DNA of 64,000 nucleotides. Origin: Bryoerythrophyllum caledonicum (Eukaryota > Streptophyta > Bryopsida > Pottiales > Pottiaceae). Shown piece by piece: positions 23,270 through 36,868 of this stretch. The stretch is taken from assembly GCA_963971425.1 (NCBI GenBank), contig OZ020514.1, positions 45,351,527 through 45,415,526 of the forward strand. The letters run 5' to 3'. The notes under the pieces are model-generated. The model was not told where the DNA came from, ran no database searches, and saw only the letters and a program-made list of their open reading frames with translations. How positions within the stretch are numbered: position 1 is the stretch's first letter; every line of letters starts with the position of its first letter. Made by a program: the position numbers and the translations under genes.

Positions 23270-24092
23270 AAATAGTAATGTGATATGCTACAGTGATCAT
23301 GAGTAGCGTTGGAGCATTCACAGCACACTTCCTTTTAATTGCAAACAAATTCTACGGTGCATCAGAAGTACTACACCAAGAATAATGATATCGACAATGA
23401 AAGAAATACACATACTTTGAACAAACAACCGTGATGCGGACGGCCTATGGGCTCGGGTCAGGTTTAGGGTCGAATGATAACAGCTAAGCCTCAGACAACA
23501 ATCTCTTGATGTTGAAGTACCCTTGAGAGGAAATCGAGCTCTCCACAAGGATGCATAAATGAAAAAGAAGTACAAACATACTTCAGATAAACTCAGACAT
23601 ATTATTGATGACTGCTGTGAATGTTCTCAAAACAAGCAAGACACTGAGCGGAGTAGAGAGAGAGAAAAGAGGATGCAGCAGGTGCAAGAGTAGGAAATGG
23701 ACTTTTGAAAACGAACATACAGTAGTCTTCCACGTGGCGGAGCACAAAAAGTGGCGCTAGGCGGGAAAACTTTATTCCAACGGCTCCAGGATTTGGGGGG
23801 CAGGAAATGGTATCCACAGTCCTACTTCTTAGCTGCCGATGTCCTATTTTGGGTTTGACATATGCACTAATTGCAGTAAGCCACTAGCCCGGAATCCACG
23901 CATGCATTGAAAAAGTGATGGATTGGATAAGTGATGCCTTCCTTTCTGTGTAGTAATCCTTCCTTTCTGTGCAGTAATCCTTCCTTTCTGTGCAGTAAAG
24001 GCTCTCTTTACTTGTGTCACAAAAAAATAAAAATAAATAAATAAGTTTAAAACGAAAAGAAAAAGATAAGTGATGACACAAATTTATCCCCT
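23270..24092. other. Stretch without a supported gene, with a 21-bp triplet repeat
   Basis: No convincing coding sequence. Positions 23937-23999 hold three tandem 21-bp units CCTTCCTTTCTGTGYAGTAA(T). The remainder has no feature I can name. It links the palindrome array to a MITE copy. Confidence 0.6.
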
Positions 24093-24096
24093 TTAA

Positions 24097-24749
24097 CCCC
24101 TAAATGATCAACTGTCCCCCCAGGATGAAATTGGTTTTCCGGCATGTACCTAAAATTTGACCAAAATTCAATTTTTAAAGATAACCTCATCAGTAGATTG
24201 CCTTTAATAAGAGCTACTAAGAGGTTTTTTTTTAAAATATTAGTTTTGCGGTTTAAACGTAAGTACCACTCAAAGTAAAAAAAACGGGGACTCCAGGCAG
24301 CTCCAAAATATTGGACAATAGTTTCTATTGACATTGAGATTTATCACACAAATAACAAATATTTTCTTCACTTGAAATTTTCTAAAATAGTTCTTGCCTT
24401 TAGTGGAAAAAGGAATTTTATCCCAACTCAAACATTTTCACACATTGCCGGGCAACGGGGAAAAAAACTTCATCTTTTCTACATAAAACCTAGAGATCTT
24501 CATGTTTTTCACATTTATTTTTTCAAAAAAAATATGTGGTGAAAACCTTCTTATTGACCGTTTATATTGTCATTCGAAAACATACGTAGTTCACCAAAAT
24601 ATATGTGAAATATCAATTTTGAACCTCCCCTCCTTGCACACTTGTTTTGAATATGCTACACCCCTTTTTTACCTCTAAAAATTGGTATGTTGGGAAATGT
24701 ATGTGAAACATCACGCTTAAGACAATGGTAAGAGATTTAGACCTTGTAC
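24097..24749. mobile_element. Second copy of the TTAA-type MITE, broken by a Tigger-like insertion
   Basis: TTAA at 24093-24096 is followed by CCCCTAAATGATCA and a body homologous to 13626-14270. Shared features include GTTTCTATTGACAT, CGGGCAACGGGG and CTAGAGATCTTCAT. Homology stops at CTTGTA (24749), where the element at 24750 begins. The far end of this MITE is not found after that insertion. Confidence 0.7.
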
Positions 24750-27060
24750 AGTCAAACCTTGATATGTGTTACCTCAATAAGTGTTAAAACTCTAGATGTG
24801 TTATGGAGATTTCCGCTCCCTTAAAATTAAAACTAGTAAGTGTTATGTGTTAAGCGTTAAGCAATGTCGCACTCCCAACTTTGTTGAATTTACCTCGGTA
24901 AATGATAAGTTTCCAAAAAAAGACTTTTTGTAAGAGCCATTGCTTGCGGGGAGATAATTTTGAGGTAAAGTAATAGTTTCTTGTTGCAAAGTGACTCTAG
25001 ATGTCTATTCTAGAAACAAATTGATAGGTAGATGTATTTTTAAGTTCATAAACTAATAGATCATATCTTTTTAAGCTCATAAAGTAAAGGATAAGTGTAC
25101 TTTTAAGTTTATAAACTTAATAATGAAAGGCAACTAGGCAAGGCGGCAAAGATTATAAGAAGAGACTGAAGGCTATAGAATTATTATTTGTGTTGTGAAC
25201 TCATTCATAGAATATATGTTGTTAGAGTTTTCAATTGTATTGCAAATTCATCAATAGAAGATATATTGTTCAAGAAAATTTCCTATAGTTTGCAATGGCA
25301 AAGGGTCATGAGTTCACGTTAGAGCAAATACAAGAGATTATTCAATGTCGTGAGACTCTGTTAGCTAGTGGTGGAAAGATTACCAATAGAGCATTAACTG
25401 CGTGGGCCAATGCACACTTTCAAGTAAACGCGTCTGAGATGAATATTGGAAGAATAGTAAAGCAAAAAGAATACATTAGTGGACTTGATGTTGGGTACCT
25501 CGGTGATTCCAAGCGCTTACAAAAGTCCCAATGCCCAGAAGTGGAGGAAGCCACTTTTACTTGGTTTACGATAATGCAGGAAAAGAATGTTGTTTTATCT
25601 GATGACCTTGTGGTGGCTGCTCCAAAGACATTTTACGCAGTACTTCCTAGAGGTGCTAACGAGAAGGAGCTTCAATTTTCTCATGGATGGGTCCAAAATT
25701 TCAAGAAGATATGTAATATCAAGGGCTATACCCGTCATGGAGAAGATGCATCAGCTGACATTTGTAAATCTGAGGTTTTTTAAGAAAATGGAAGACATCA
25801 AAACACTTGTATCTCAATACAGGAGTAGTGATGTTTTCAATATGGATGAAACTGGTCTTTTTTACAGGTTGGAACCAAATCATACATTAGCTATGTAAAC
25901 GTTATCTGGAAAAAAAAAGCAGAAGGAGCGCATCACGGTGGCACTTACCGCAAATGCTGATGGAAGCATCATTCTTCGTCCATTGGTTATCAATCAATAT
26001 TTGAAGCCTCGAGCTTTTACAAGCACGCACATTCAAAACCCAGAAAATCTAGGTATACAATGCCATGCTAATAAAAAAACATGGATGACAACACAGATTT
26101 TTGAACAATTTATGTTATATTTTGAGAGGAGGATGGTAAGTGCCGAGAAGGAGAAAGTACTTTTGTTGGTGGATAATTTTTCTGGACATCAAGTGCTTAA
26201 TGTAGGTTCAAGATTGAAGGTGACACAAAATTTAGAGTTTTTGCCTCCAGATACAACTAGTCGTTTCTAGCCTAGATCATTGCATCATTCAAAGCTCAAT
26301 ACATGAAGTTATTAATTCAACATCAAATAGATTGTATTTCAACTGGCAAGAGACTAGAGTTTGGCGATTGATGTGTACCAAGATGTGACCATGGTTGAGA
26401 AGGCTTGGCGTAACGGAGTGACTCCAACAACAATTCGAAATTGTTGAAGACACACAGGAATTCTTTCAATTCTTGTAGAAAATGAAGTCCTTCAAGAGCA
26501 GCGCACGAAAGAGGTAGAGGAGGCTGTTGCTGTATTGGAACAACTAAGTTTGATATCCTCTGAGACTGAGACCCCTTACATGAATGTTCAAGAGTATTTA
26601 AATTATGAGATGGAGTTTGATTTGAATAATCCTTATCAGCCCACTGATGAAGAAATTTATTTAAATGCTTCCATCTCAACAACAAGGTAGTGAACATGAA
26701 GATAGTGATCCTGATGAAGCTAATCCTCACGATATAGTAGAAGTTGTAGGCTTTAAAGATGTAGTTAGTGCTCTTCAAACTTTGAAGAAGTTTTTGGAGC
26801 AAAGACCTAAAGACACCATGTTATCTATGAGGTATATTGAAGCACTAGAAATGAAAGTAGAAGCTTGGCGTGTAGCAAAAACTTGCCAAAGTACTATTGA
26901 TTCATTCTTTCAACAGACTTAGATGAATAATGAATCAATGTTTTGTAATTTCATCCATTTTTTCTATAAATGTTATGTATTTACCTTTATAATTCTTCTG
27001 AGTGTTATTTTTTATAAGTGTTACAAATCATCGGCATCACTCTCTATAAGTGTTAAGTGT
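24750..27060 (+). mobile_element. pogo/Tigger-like DNA transposon, right end unclear
   Basis: CAGTCAAACCTTGATATGTG begins immediately after TA at 24748-24749. This resembles pogo/Tigger ends, which insert at TA. The segment carries a Tigger-like transposase relic (25295-26922). I could not find the matching inverted end; homology seems lost near 27060, where fragments of an inverted MITE begin. Confidence 0.6.
25295..26922 (+). pseudogene. pogo/Tigger-like transposase, broken
   Basis: The first frame (25295-25783) has an N-terminal helix-turn-helix region and a CENP-B-type DNA-binding segment ending in SHGWVQNFKKICNIKGYTRHG. After a frameshift near 25780, the DDE domain continues with VFNMDETGLFYRL (first Asp), RITVALTANADGS, LLLVDNFSGH (second Asp) and LEFLPPDTTSRF. 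A stop at 25896 and another at 26268 follow, and the usual third acidic residue region is degraded. The tail at 26665-26922 is in another frame. The order and motifs are characteristic of the Tc1/mariner superfamily, pogo/Tigger branch. It cannot be functional as read. Confidence 0.85.
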
Positions 27061-27079
27061 TACTAGTGCCTAAATGTTA

Positions 27080-27480
27080 ACTAAAAGTATGCTCCCAATC
27101 CCTAACACGGTCACTAAGAAGGATTAGACCACGTCATGTAATAGAACTTAGAAGGATTAGACCACGTCTTGTAATAGAAGGGGTGGTACAATTTGAAAAA
27201 ATTGTGCAAGGAGTGGAGGTTGGAATGTTGCCATTTCACTTAATAATTTGGGAACAAAGTATGCTTTCCCCATGGTCACTAAGAAGGATTAGACCACGTC
27301 TTGTAATAGAACTAATACATAGTGAAAATTATAAAGTGACAAAATTATATGTAGAATAGAATTATGTTTTTCTACATCCTTGGCTGACTATTTGTGGATT
27401 TTGTGAACATATTTGAGTGGGATAAAATGCATTTTTTCACTACGGACTATAAAAGATTCGGGACCATATAAAAAACAATG
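27080..27480 (-). mobile_element. Inverted, rearranged fragment of the TTAA-type MITE
   Basis: Read on the minus strand, this region resembles the MITE at about 13930-14220: compare GTGCAAGGAGTGGAGGTT and TTGCCATTTCAC near 27205-27240, and TGAGTGGGATAAAATGCA near 27412. A segment AAGGATTAGACCACGTC is repeated three times (about 27119, 27152 and 27282), suggesting local duplication. Confidence 0.5.
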
Positions 27481-27489
27481 TATTAAACT

Positions 27490-30400
27490 TAACCTAGTGT
27501 TGAAAATCAAAAATATAGTACTGTGTCTTGGCAAATGTTTTGGGAGTTGATGGAAAAGCCCGCAATAAAAATAAAATATAAATGGAATATACGCTTTAAT
27601 TGAAATCCAAATTCACTTGGTGTTATAAAGATATATATCCACTTCAATTCTACTTGAATCCACATTGGTGAATATATTCCACTTGAATGCCCATTGGTGA
27701 ATATATTCTATTTGAATCAACATTGGTGAATATTTTGCACTTGGTGTTATTCGAATGCTACCCATAAATAATATTCACATAGTACTAGACAAGTTACTTT
27801 TAGAAGTGGCATTCTTTGGTTAAAAAAAAATAATGTTGCAATCTTTATTTAGAAATTGACAAATTTACTTTAATTGAAATCCATTATTTTTCTCATTTCT
27901 CAACTTAAATTCAGTGTGTGTGAGTGTGTGTGAGTGTGTGTGAGTGTGTGTGTTTTATGTGTGAGTCTATGTATGTGTGTCTTAGACACACATTTAACTA
28001 ATATGAATTGAATTTAATAGTTCATTTTTAAGAACATAGTTTAGGGTTTTATTTATATGAGTAATTTACAAAAATATTTGGAGCTTTGGATATTACAAGT
28101 TGCTATGTGGTGTATGATCAAATTATTTGCTTGCATTTAAATTTCTCTTCATGTTACTTTTGCTTGCCAAGAAAAGGTAAGTAGTTTTAACATTTATATT
28201 TGATCATGGATTCCATGGCAAAACCAATAATCGGCTTGTACATGTCAATTTATATATATTATTATTTATGAATATCTTTATAGTAAAAATGTCAAAGTTC
28301 AATTTCATTTTCATGCATGAATTTGCAAATGGAATATCATGTTTGTTATTTTAAATAAAACTCATGAAGGAACATAGTTTCTTTATTTCTTGAATTATTT
28401 TGCACAATTTTCTGTTTGCAATCCTAGGGACAAATAATTTGATCACAATGCGCACCTTTAGGTTTCCATTTCCCTGTTATGCGCATGACTATACATATTC
28501 ACATACATACATTTTGTTGCATAAGTATAAATTATAAATTATTATTGAAATGAAGTTGTAATTGAGTACTCTAAATAATCAGAATCATCCATAAAGTTCA
28601 TTACAGTCAACAACACATTTAAAAGTAACTTCTTTGTACTTATGAAAATATTATTTCTGGATAGTATTAATTTCTTTATTACGTGAACAAGAACATTTTA
28701 AAAATCAGAATTCAATACCATTAAATATAATCAATTAGACCTATATCGTACATTTGCTTCAATTTCCTTGGTGTTATAAAGAAATGAAATCCACATTGTA
28801 TGCTTTTTTTTTGCTTTTTTGATATGAATGGTTTGTTTAGGGTTTAATAAAGTTTGATTCATTTCTCCATTTCCAAGTACATATGTATATTGATTTCTCC
28901 ATTGATTTTTATTTACTTGTTACACTAGTTTTCTGAATGTGCACAAAGTACTCCATGTAGTTTGAAAAAAAAAGAATTGAACCTTAGCATGCTATATCAA
29001 TTTTGATTTCAATGAAAGTGTATATTCTATGTCTTAAAATTTGTTTATTTACGAGCAATTCCGGCAACTCTGATTTTTTTTTCAAGAACACACTACTATA
29101 TTTGAGATTTTCAACACTAGTAAGTTGTATACATTTTCTTATATATTGTCCATAATCAATTATTGTCTATAGCAAAAAAATGCATTTTATCCATAGTAAA
29201 AGATTTTTCACGCATTGCCACTACACTCAAGATGGCTTTTACTGTAATGATACAAATCGTGTATTTACCCTTGTACAATATTTGTTAAGAAATTACCAAG
29301 TACTGTTAGCCCCCATTGACATTAATATTATCTTTCAGTCCTGCACCTACCCTAATACCCGTTGTATTTGCCTCAATCAACCACCCACCAAAATTTGTAT
29401 CAAGTTGACAAATAGTGTTAGCCCCCAATCAACCGCCTATTGGCCGCCATGCATATAATACACCCGTCTTGTCAACAACCACATCTCGTTATCCTCCCAT
29501 TTGTAACTATTCCAATTCACATATCATGCATTCCTTGAATTAAAAACATAAATATCCAACTAATATTGAATGTATATTTCTACATTTTACAAAAAAAAGG
29601 ATGATTCTAGAATGAATGTTTCAAGAATATTCAATGCATGTTTCTATATTTTAGAAATGCATAGATGAGTTTTGAATGAATGTTTCAAGAGTATTGAAAG
29701 TATATTTCTATATTGAAGAAAAAAAATATGATTTTTGAATGATTGTTTCAAGAATATTTAATGTATATTGCAATCTTCAAAGAGTCAAGCATAGTTAATG
29801 TATCTTTGTATCATTTTAGGAATATTAAAAAAAACATATACAAATATTTAAGGAATATTTGTATATGTAAGGTATATCAATATGTTTGAATAATATTTAT
29901 TCTACATATGCATATTTAACGAATACTTATTGTATATTATTATATTTAAAGATCATTTAGGGAATACTTCAATAGTTTTATTTAAGTTTTAAGAGTTTTA
30001 TATTTATTTTTCCTAGGATGATTAAAATATCTAATGTATATTTGCATTAGAAAGGAACATTTAATGAATTGCTAATAAATTTTTTAATGTATATTTAATG
30101 TGTATTTGAATATTAATAAAAATTTCAATGAATATTTGATGCATATTTAATAAATATGTATTGAGTATGATATGTAAATATCTATTTTTATGAGATATTT
30201 ATGTTTTTTTTGTTTTGAAAATTTCTTTTATTTTTCCTCGTCTCTTCTAATCAATTTTCAAATTTTGTTAATCTTGTAGTTCTAGTTTCGAATTTTCTCC
30301 TTACGAACAATTTTTGTTCTCTAATTTTTGGGATTTTTCATTTGTTCCATATCTACGTTCTATTTTTTTCAAACATTCCTTGTGCAAATTTACAAGTAGA

Positions 30401-31785
30401 AAAAATACTATAGTAAATAAAAATTTAGTTGAAATAGTAAATCGCAAATTATCTAAAAATTTAGTAAATGTAAATGAAGCCAAAAATTAGTATATGTAAA
30501 ATTAGTAAATATTTAGCAAATGTAAATCCAAAGTAGTAAATTTATTGTAGTGTACTATAGAAAATTTAGTTGACATTTCAATTACAAGAAATGGTGTAAA
30601 ATTTTTGGATTGAAAAGTCCCTTTTGCAGTAAAGGTCTCCGTTTGTTTTTCTTTTGTTTTTTTTTTATGACCGCTGCCTGTTCTCGTGTTGCCCGCTCCC
30701 GATTCCCCTGCCCGCTGCCCGAAACGACATTTGGCGGCGCGGTGAACCACCGCGACTCTCACCTCTCTCCCCATTCTCTCTTCACCTTCTCTTTGCGTAC
30801 TCCCGCGGCTTTCCCTCTTCCACTCCAAACCTCCCCATTTCCTCTTCTTCTTCAAACCCTATCCATTATCTCTTCCACTTCAAACCCTCCCCAACTGTGA
30901 GATGTGTGAGGTTTCTGTGAGGTGCGTGTGAAGGTGTGTGTAGGTTTTGTGTGTGTGAGGTGCGCGTCTAGGGTTTGTGTGTGTGAGCTGCGTGAGTAGT
31001 GTTTGAGTGTGTGAGGTTTGTGTGTAGGGTTTCTGTGTGTGAGGTGCGCGAGTAGTGTTTGTGTGTGTGAGGTTTGTGTGTAGGGTTTGTGTGTTGGAAG
31101 TGTGTGTGTGTGAGGTGTGTATGTGAGGTTTGTGTGACGCGCGTGTGTGAGGTGTGTGTGTGTGTGAGGTGTGTATGTGAGGTTTGTGTGACAAGCGTGT
31201 GTGAGGTGTGTGTGTGTGTGAGGTGTGTATGTGAGGAGTGTGTGTGTGAGGTTTGTGTGAGGTTTGTGTGCGTTGTGTGTGTGAGGTTGGTGTAAGATTT
31301 GTGTGAGGTTTTTGTGAGGTTCGTGTGAGATTTGTGTGTGGCTTGTGTGAGGTTTACGTGTGAGGTTTGTGTGAAGTGTATACTTGAGAGGGGTTAGTTA
31401 CTGTGATTGTTTAGGTGCTCTTAGGGTAAGATAGTGAGTTTAGGGTTTCGATTTAGAGTATTTCACCATAAAGCATAGTGCAAGATTTCGTGAGGGTTTA
31501 GGGTTTCTACAACACAGACATTTCTTTGTAGAGTTTGCTGTGTTCATATTTCCAAGTGCTTTGTGTTACATTGTGCATCATTCTGTGTTGTTTACCATTG
31601 TGCACATTACAGTATTCCTCAATTACATTGTGTACAATTTAGTTGATCACAATCACAAAATAGACTTCAAATCATTTCGCAAGGTACTCACTTCTAAGAT
31701 CATTTGAGTTGCAATGCTGATGAAACAGTTCAATCTAATATAAAAATATTACCGGTAATTTATGGACTTAGGGTTCTAGGATCAC
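27490..31785. other. AT-rich non-coding stretch of element C
   Basis: No supported gene in 4.3 kb. Features are low complexity: a (GTGTGTGTGA)n tract near 27915-27965; repeated AATGTATATTTCTATATT-like units with GTTTCAAGAATATT between 29560 and 29780; and AT-rich DNA throughout. A short GC-rich patch at 30670-30890 has open frames on both strands but nothing recognisable. Degraded insertions are likely. Confidence 0.6.
30900..31385. repeat. GT-rich low-complexity tract
   Basis: Irregular repeats of GTGTGTGAGG, GAGGTTTGTGTG and related units run for almost 500 bp. Long open frames across it (for example 31074-31295) encode only CVCVRCV-type repeats and are artefacts of the repeat. Confidence 0.85.
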
Positions 31786-31790
31786 AGCTA

Positions 31791-32459
31791 ATCCTCGACT
31801 CGAGGATACGTTATAGACCTTCGTCTAGCAACTTATCCTTGAGTCGAGGATAAGAGTCCATCCTTTGATTATATTTTATCCTCGAGTCGAGGATAAAATA
31901 AGTAAAATAAATAATCAAATAATTAATAACTTAAATATTAGTTCCGCTGAATCAAAATATTCTACTAATTTCTTCATATCAGTATAAAGTATCCTCAAGT
32001 CGAGGATAAGTGTAAGTCTTTTGCAACAGATCTATCTTGCTTATCAAATAATTCGACTCATCAAAATACTCACCATTAATAGGTTGTATTAAACTGATGT
32101 ATGATGTATCCTAACTCACAACCCTTTCGTAGTTGATCGAAGTATCCTCGACTCGAGGATATTTGTTAGTCCCAAGGTGATCAGTCTATGCTCCAATCAA
32201 GATTAAAAGCATATATTAAGAAAATAATATTACAAGGATGAATTAGGACTGATGCACAAAGAAAAATATCGTAAATTTCTGTCTCAAATAATCACAGTAT
32301 CACCGAGTCGAGGATACAATTCAACCTCTGACACTAACCATAAAAACTTCGTTGCATTTCACAATTAAAATAATGCTCACATACTTTAGCCGAGGATGGG
32401 TTCAGAATAAATATTATCTAAGTCAGAATTAGTTGATAACTATCCTCGACTCGAGGATA
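31791..32459. repeat. Palindrome cluster C upstream of the ParB/methyltransferase-like gene
   Basis: Palindromes of the type TATCCTCGASTCGAGGATA occur at about 31790, 31833, 31876, 31989, 32143 and 32441. Damaged copies lie near 32298 and 32388. The last perfect copy (32441-32459) is 62 bp before the ATG at 32521. Unlike the left-arm array, spacing is irregular and the flanks are not obviously tandem, so the palindromes themselves seem to be what is maintained. Confidence 0.9.
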
Positions 32460-33908
32460 ATAATAGTTGTTATCATCTAACTCTTTTTGCGAATGTATCC
32501 TCGCAAACAACCTCATCACAATGGATCCCGTCGACGGCTACGACTACTCGGGGTCAACGTACTTCATCACGGAGTTTGAAAATCCCGTTGCCTTGCTACC
32601 TTTCATCGACGATGTCGTCGAGAACTACGGCAAGCTGTGGTTGCTCAACCCCGACATCCTAGGATGAACCCTCTTCAGGTCGGAAAAGAACGTTCATCTA
32701 TCGTTCAAATTGAAAGAGAAAATTCCGTATGTTCCACTGAACAGAAACGAGAGAGTGACGTTCGTGGAGCAACGCCGTCGTGATTACATCGTTCTCGGTA
32801 TCCAGGCCGTGGACAATGCTGGGGAAGACCTACCGCATTTTCACTCGATTGTTGTGAAAGTCGGCGACACTTTCGGACAATTTGACTTCAACGAATTGCT
32901 TGAGAGTGCCGATAAGAATGGACAAGGGGATCTGCGTCAGGCGTTTGAAAAATACAGTCCGTGGTCAAACGACGATGCTGAGAAGGTTAAGAGGAGACTG
33001 GTACGTATTCACCAACTCCTATCGAACTTTGAGGCCCGTCCGATTCCTGTTGCTCCACCTCCACGACGTCGGCCCAAGCAGAAGAGCGCAACAGCCGGCG
33101 AGGTTACCACAGAAGCGGCAAATGCGACTCGAAGCACGAGTCGTGGTGCACCTCGGAGGACTTCTGAGATGGCCTCAAACCTAGGGCAACCTTCCAAACG
33201 GAAGAAGACTGCTACGACCAGTGGGAGTTCGACCTCGACTGTTACGAGGGCTGCAACTCCGGCCAAATCGCGCAATGATCCCCAAGTAGACTTTGAAAAG
33301 ATAACGGAGTCCCAGAGATTGTTTTGGGAGGAGTGCAATTCATGCTTTCCGTTCGAGTCCACATTCACAGTGAACATCGAACAGTGTGTGCCCGCAAAAG
33401 CCCAGTTCGTGATTCGTGGAATGGAGGAGGGCATTGTCCGGAACTCCATGGACTTTTTGGTCCAACTTGGAGAGATAAACCAGCGTCAGAAAATTTGCAT
33501 TTGCCCGATCGATGACGCTAGAGAACCGATAACGCGGAAGCCTAATTCCTATGAAGATATCAAGGGTGGGAAGTTCATGCTGATCAACGGCCAACACAAC
33601 GTCGAAGCTTCAAGAAGACTTCAAAGTGTTGAACAATGCGGGGAGCAACAAAAACGAAACCTGTGCCGATGGGATGCATATGTTGTCTGGACAACGGATC
33701 CTCTGAAGTTGCAGAGGATTTCAAAGTTTTACAACGACACCAACTACCTTGATCATGCCTAGCCTACGTGGGGGAACCAGATTTCAAGCTGTAGGAGAAT
33801 CTGGCTCAACTCTGGTAGACCCAGCTACCAACGCGACGAGGGCGACTTGCGAATGAATGGTGCCAACTTTGACCAAGAGAAGTATTTGGTAAGGTTCCAG
33901 TTCCCGAA

Positions 33909-34006
33909 GTATCCTCGAGTTGAGGATAATCTTCCATGGCTTTTATGTGCTCCCGCTAGTTGATTTTTTATATGCATCTTGTCAAAGTATCCTCGAGCCG
34001 AGGATC
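33909..34006. repeat. Two C palindromes in intron 1
   Basis: GTATCCTCGAGTTGAGGAT (from about 33909) and a copy at 33988-34006 lie inside the 175-bp intron between exons 1 and 2, which has GTAAGG at its start and TATTGCAG at its end. They occupy a large share of this short intron. Confidence 0.85.
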
Positions 34007-35413
34007 CTCTTCCATGCGGTATCGAAGATAAAGTTTTCTAATGTTGTCTGTATTGTATTGCAGTTGTTTGCGAAGTTGATTGTCACGCGCTTCCAGAACA
34101 TCGACCCCACGAGGGAAGGAAAGCAAGTGAACAAGTCATTGGACCTTACCAATGAGATTAAGGTCATCACTCTTCCAGATGACATTTTCAACCTCTGGGA
34201 AGAATTCCGCGATCAGCACAGCCGCGGAGAAATCGTTAATCCCGACATAGCTTGTCCATACAAGGACGCTAGGGGTTTCAAGCCTTCCCCAATCCACCGT
34301 GAGTTTTTTAAAAGGTTGGGTCATCTGTCAGACCAGGATTTAAGAGATTTGTTCACTTACCTGGTTGATAGTGATCGCGGGCAAGGTTATCCGAAGGTCA
34401 CGCTTTGTAGGACTGGCGTGGTACATGGATCGTGCTACCACTACGAGGAGTGGGCTGATCGAAGGAAGAAGAAGCGCGTCGTCATGCAGGAGTTGGTGCA
34501 CATCGACCCATCTTTATTGTTTTTACTTCCGAATGGGTCGATCAACGACGCAATGTGGAAGGAGTGGAAGGAGAAACACCGTGTATCTTCTGCTACTTAC
34601 AACATCCTCCTCTGTCAACCGGACAAGGAGTTCTGGTCGATGAGGTTGACCAATGCGGGGAAGCTGAAACGAGCATCTCATCTGTTGGAGAAGTTCCCGA
34701 ACGTTCTTCCGTTCTTCAAGAAATTTCTACATTTGAAGAACTTGTTCACCCCGCACGATGGATATGTGAAACTTCGCGAGTTTAACGCAGAGAAGCTGGA
34801 GTTTGGTGATTACTTTACCCCTCCAGATGATTCTAAGGAGTTTACACTGGGACTTCTCGACCTCCGTGAGGTACCCGGATGGCTGTCCAAGGACGACTCC
34901 CTGGACGAACCATACTTTGCAGACTTCATGAATGCCATGAAGTTGCAAAAGAGTACCCCAAACATGAGCACTCCTCATGTTTGGGTCTGGATCACCTCCT
35001 CTGCCAATCGTGCGTTGCAAGCGGCAAAGTTTGCCGAGAAGCGAATGGCCCGGTATTCGCCCGTCTCCTCGGCGTACCTTTCGTCAGCGAATGAGCGCTT
35101 GTACTACGGGACGTCCAGGGCTAAGGTTACGGATGTGAACCTACTCTTCTTAGTGAAGAAGAGTCATCCCCAGGCTTCCGTGCTCATCAACAAAGTGAGG
35201 CCGTTCTACTCTGCACCAGATACATTCTTCTACAAAGAGAAGAATAAGTATCTGGAGGCAGAATTCTCCGTCCACGGCTCCGAATTACGGATGGAGTTTT
35301 ACTTGGAGCTACTCCAGGACTTCTGCAATCGAAAGGAGAGGGTTTTCGGAATTTTTTGTGGTTCCAAATTTATGCTGTCCAATCCGGTATGCTCTCATTT
35401 GAATCATTGTAGT

Positions 35414-35544
35414 CTATCCTCGAGTCGAGGATACAACTTTTAGTATGTTGTCGTCTGTTATTTTGTAGGCTATCCTCGAGTCAAGGATAGCCAGTTCTAT
35501 CTGATCATTAGTTATACAGTGGTTTATCCTCGAGTCGAGGATAG
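35414..35544. repeat. Three C palindromes in intron 2
   Basis: Copies at 35414-35434, 35470-35490 and 35524-35544 sit in the 230-bp intron directly after the glycine-rich motif exon, spaced 54-56 bp apart. Two are perfect; one has a single mismatch. Introns of the B and D genes also carry their own palindromes. Confidence 0.9.
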
Positions 35545-36868
35545 ACAATTGATTTCATTTCAGATAAAATTTGCCATTATCCAATTTCTAATCTTATGTT
35601 CTCATGTCTCATGCAGATATTTGGAACGTCTTTCTGTGGATTCATTGATGAATCCTTCCGGCTTCAGTACAAGAATCAAATGCAGCGCATTTTCAGTTGG
35701 GTATGAATGATTTCATCCACAAGGACTGTGCTTACCTTCAGCCTTTGTCAACCAACGCTGGAGGTGCATCTACATCGACCGCTCAGGTTGCACCTCCGGA
35801 ACGCGTTCCAAGGGCCCGGATATCGCCAAAGAGGGCTGAACGTGTTCACAACCGTGCTCAACGCTCAGGTGTTGGATCGTGGCAGGACTCCCCCAAGACC
35901 CAGAGGGCATCTGGTACCGGTGCACCGACTCAGCAGCCTCCTCAGGATAACTCTCCCTTGCTCGTCAATCCATATGGGAGCAATGACAGCGTCGATCTTT
36001 CGATCCTTAGCTTGGATGATAGTGAGCCATCATATCGACCTTGTAGTAGATCGCCGCCTCGCCGACCTCCTATGCTCGCGGACGAAGACCTTCCGGTATA
36101 CGGCGAAGCCGTTCATATGGAAGTTCAAGGCGGTCCTGACATATCTCCTTTGGTTGGTACAGCCCCCTCACCAGGTGTTCCCATCGCTGGTAATGCCTCT
36201 GCCCTAGATGGTCCCGTCGCTGGTACCGCCCCTGCACCAGATGTTTCTGTCGCTGGTACTGCCCCCGCAGTAGATGTTCCTATCGCTCGTACCGTTGTCA
36301 AATATGTCCCTGTCATCCTGCTGTCCGACTCCAGTGATGATGAAGGTGGAGATCGTCCCAGTACATCTCAGAATGTGGTGGCACGGACCGTGGTGACAAT
36401 GATGGTTACGATGGATGTGGAGGACGCTCCCTTGCATAAGGCCGCCTCCGTAGATGCAGCTGGGCATGCTCCGGCCCCTCGCCCTCCTGTGGAAGGCGCC
36501 TCTTTAGCTGATGACGCCTTCGCAAATGCAGCTGGGCATGCTCCGACCCCTGGGCTGCCTGTGAAGTACGAACCTGGTGCTGACTTTTATGAGCACCAAC
36601 GCAACCAACGCCTTGAGGAACAACAGGAGAGGCAGACAATCTTGGCACAGTTAGAGGCTGCCCAGAAGAGACAGGCTGAGATGGAATCTGCTTTCGAGAA
36701 GCAGCAGGCGGAGTCTGATGAATAGTAGGAGAGAATGGCGGCGTCAATCCGTGCGGAGATCCAAGCGCAGATGTTGGTGGAACTCAACAGATGTCTTGCT
36801 GAGCAAGCTCACATTTCGATTCCCATCCCCGCTACTCCATCCGGATCCGTCGTGTCTCATCCCTCCAC

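Noticed and set aside
29100..29260. Another MITE copy (shared TGCATTTTATCC and TTTTTCACGCATTGCC words)
   Set aside because: Similarity too short and scattered in AT-rich DNA to support a call.
30880..31295. ORFs of the CVCVRCV type in the GT-rich tract
   Set aside because: Low-complexity artefact of GTGTGTGAGG repeats.
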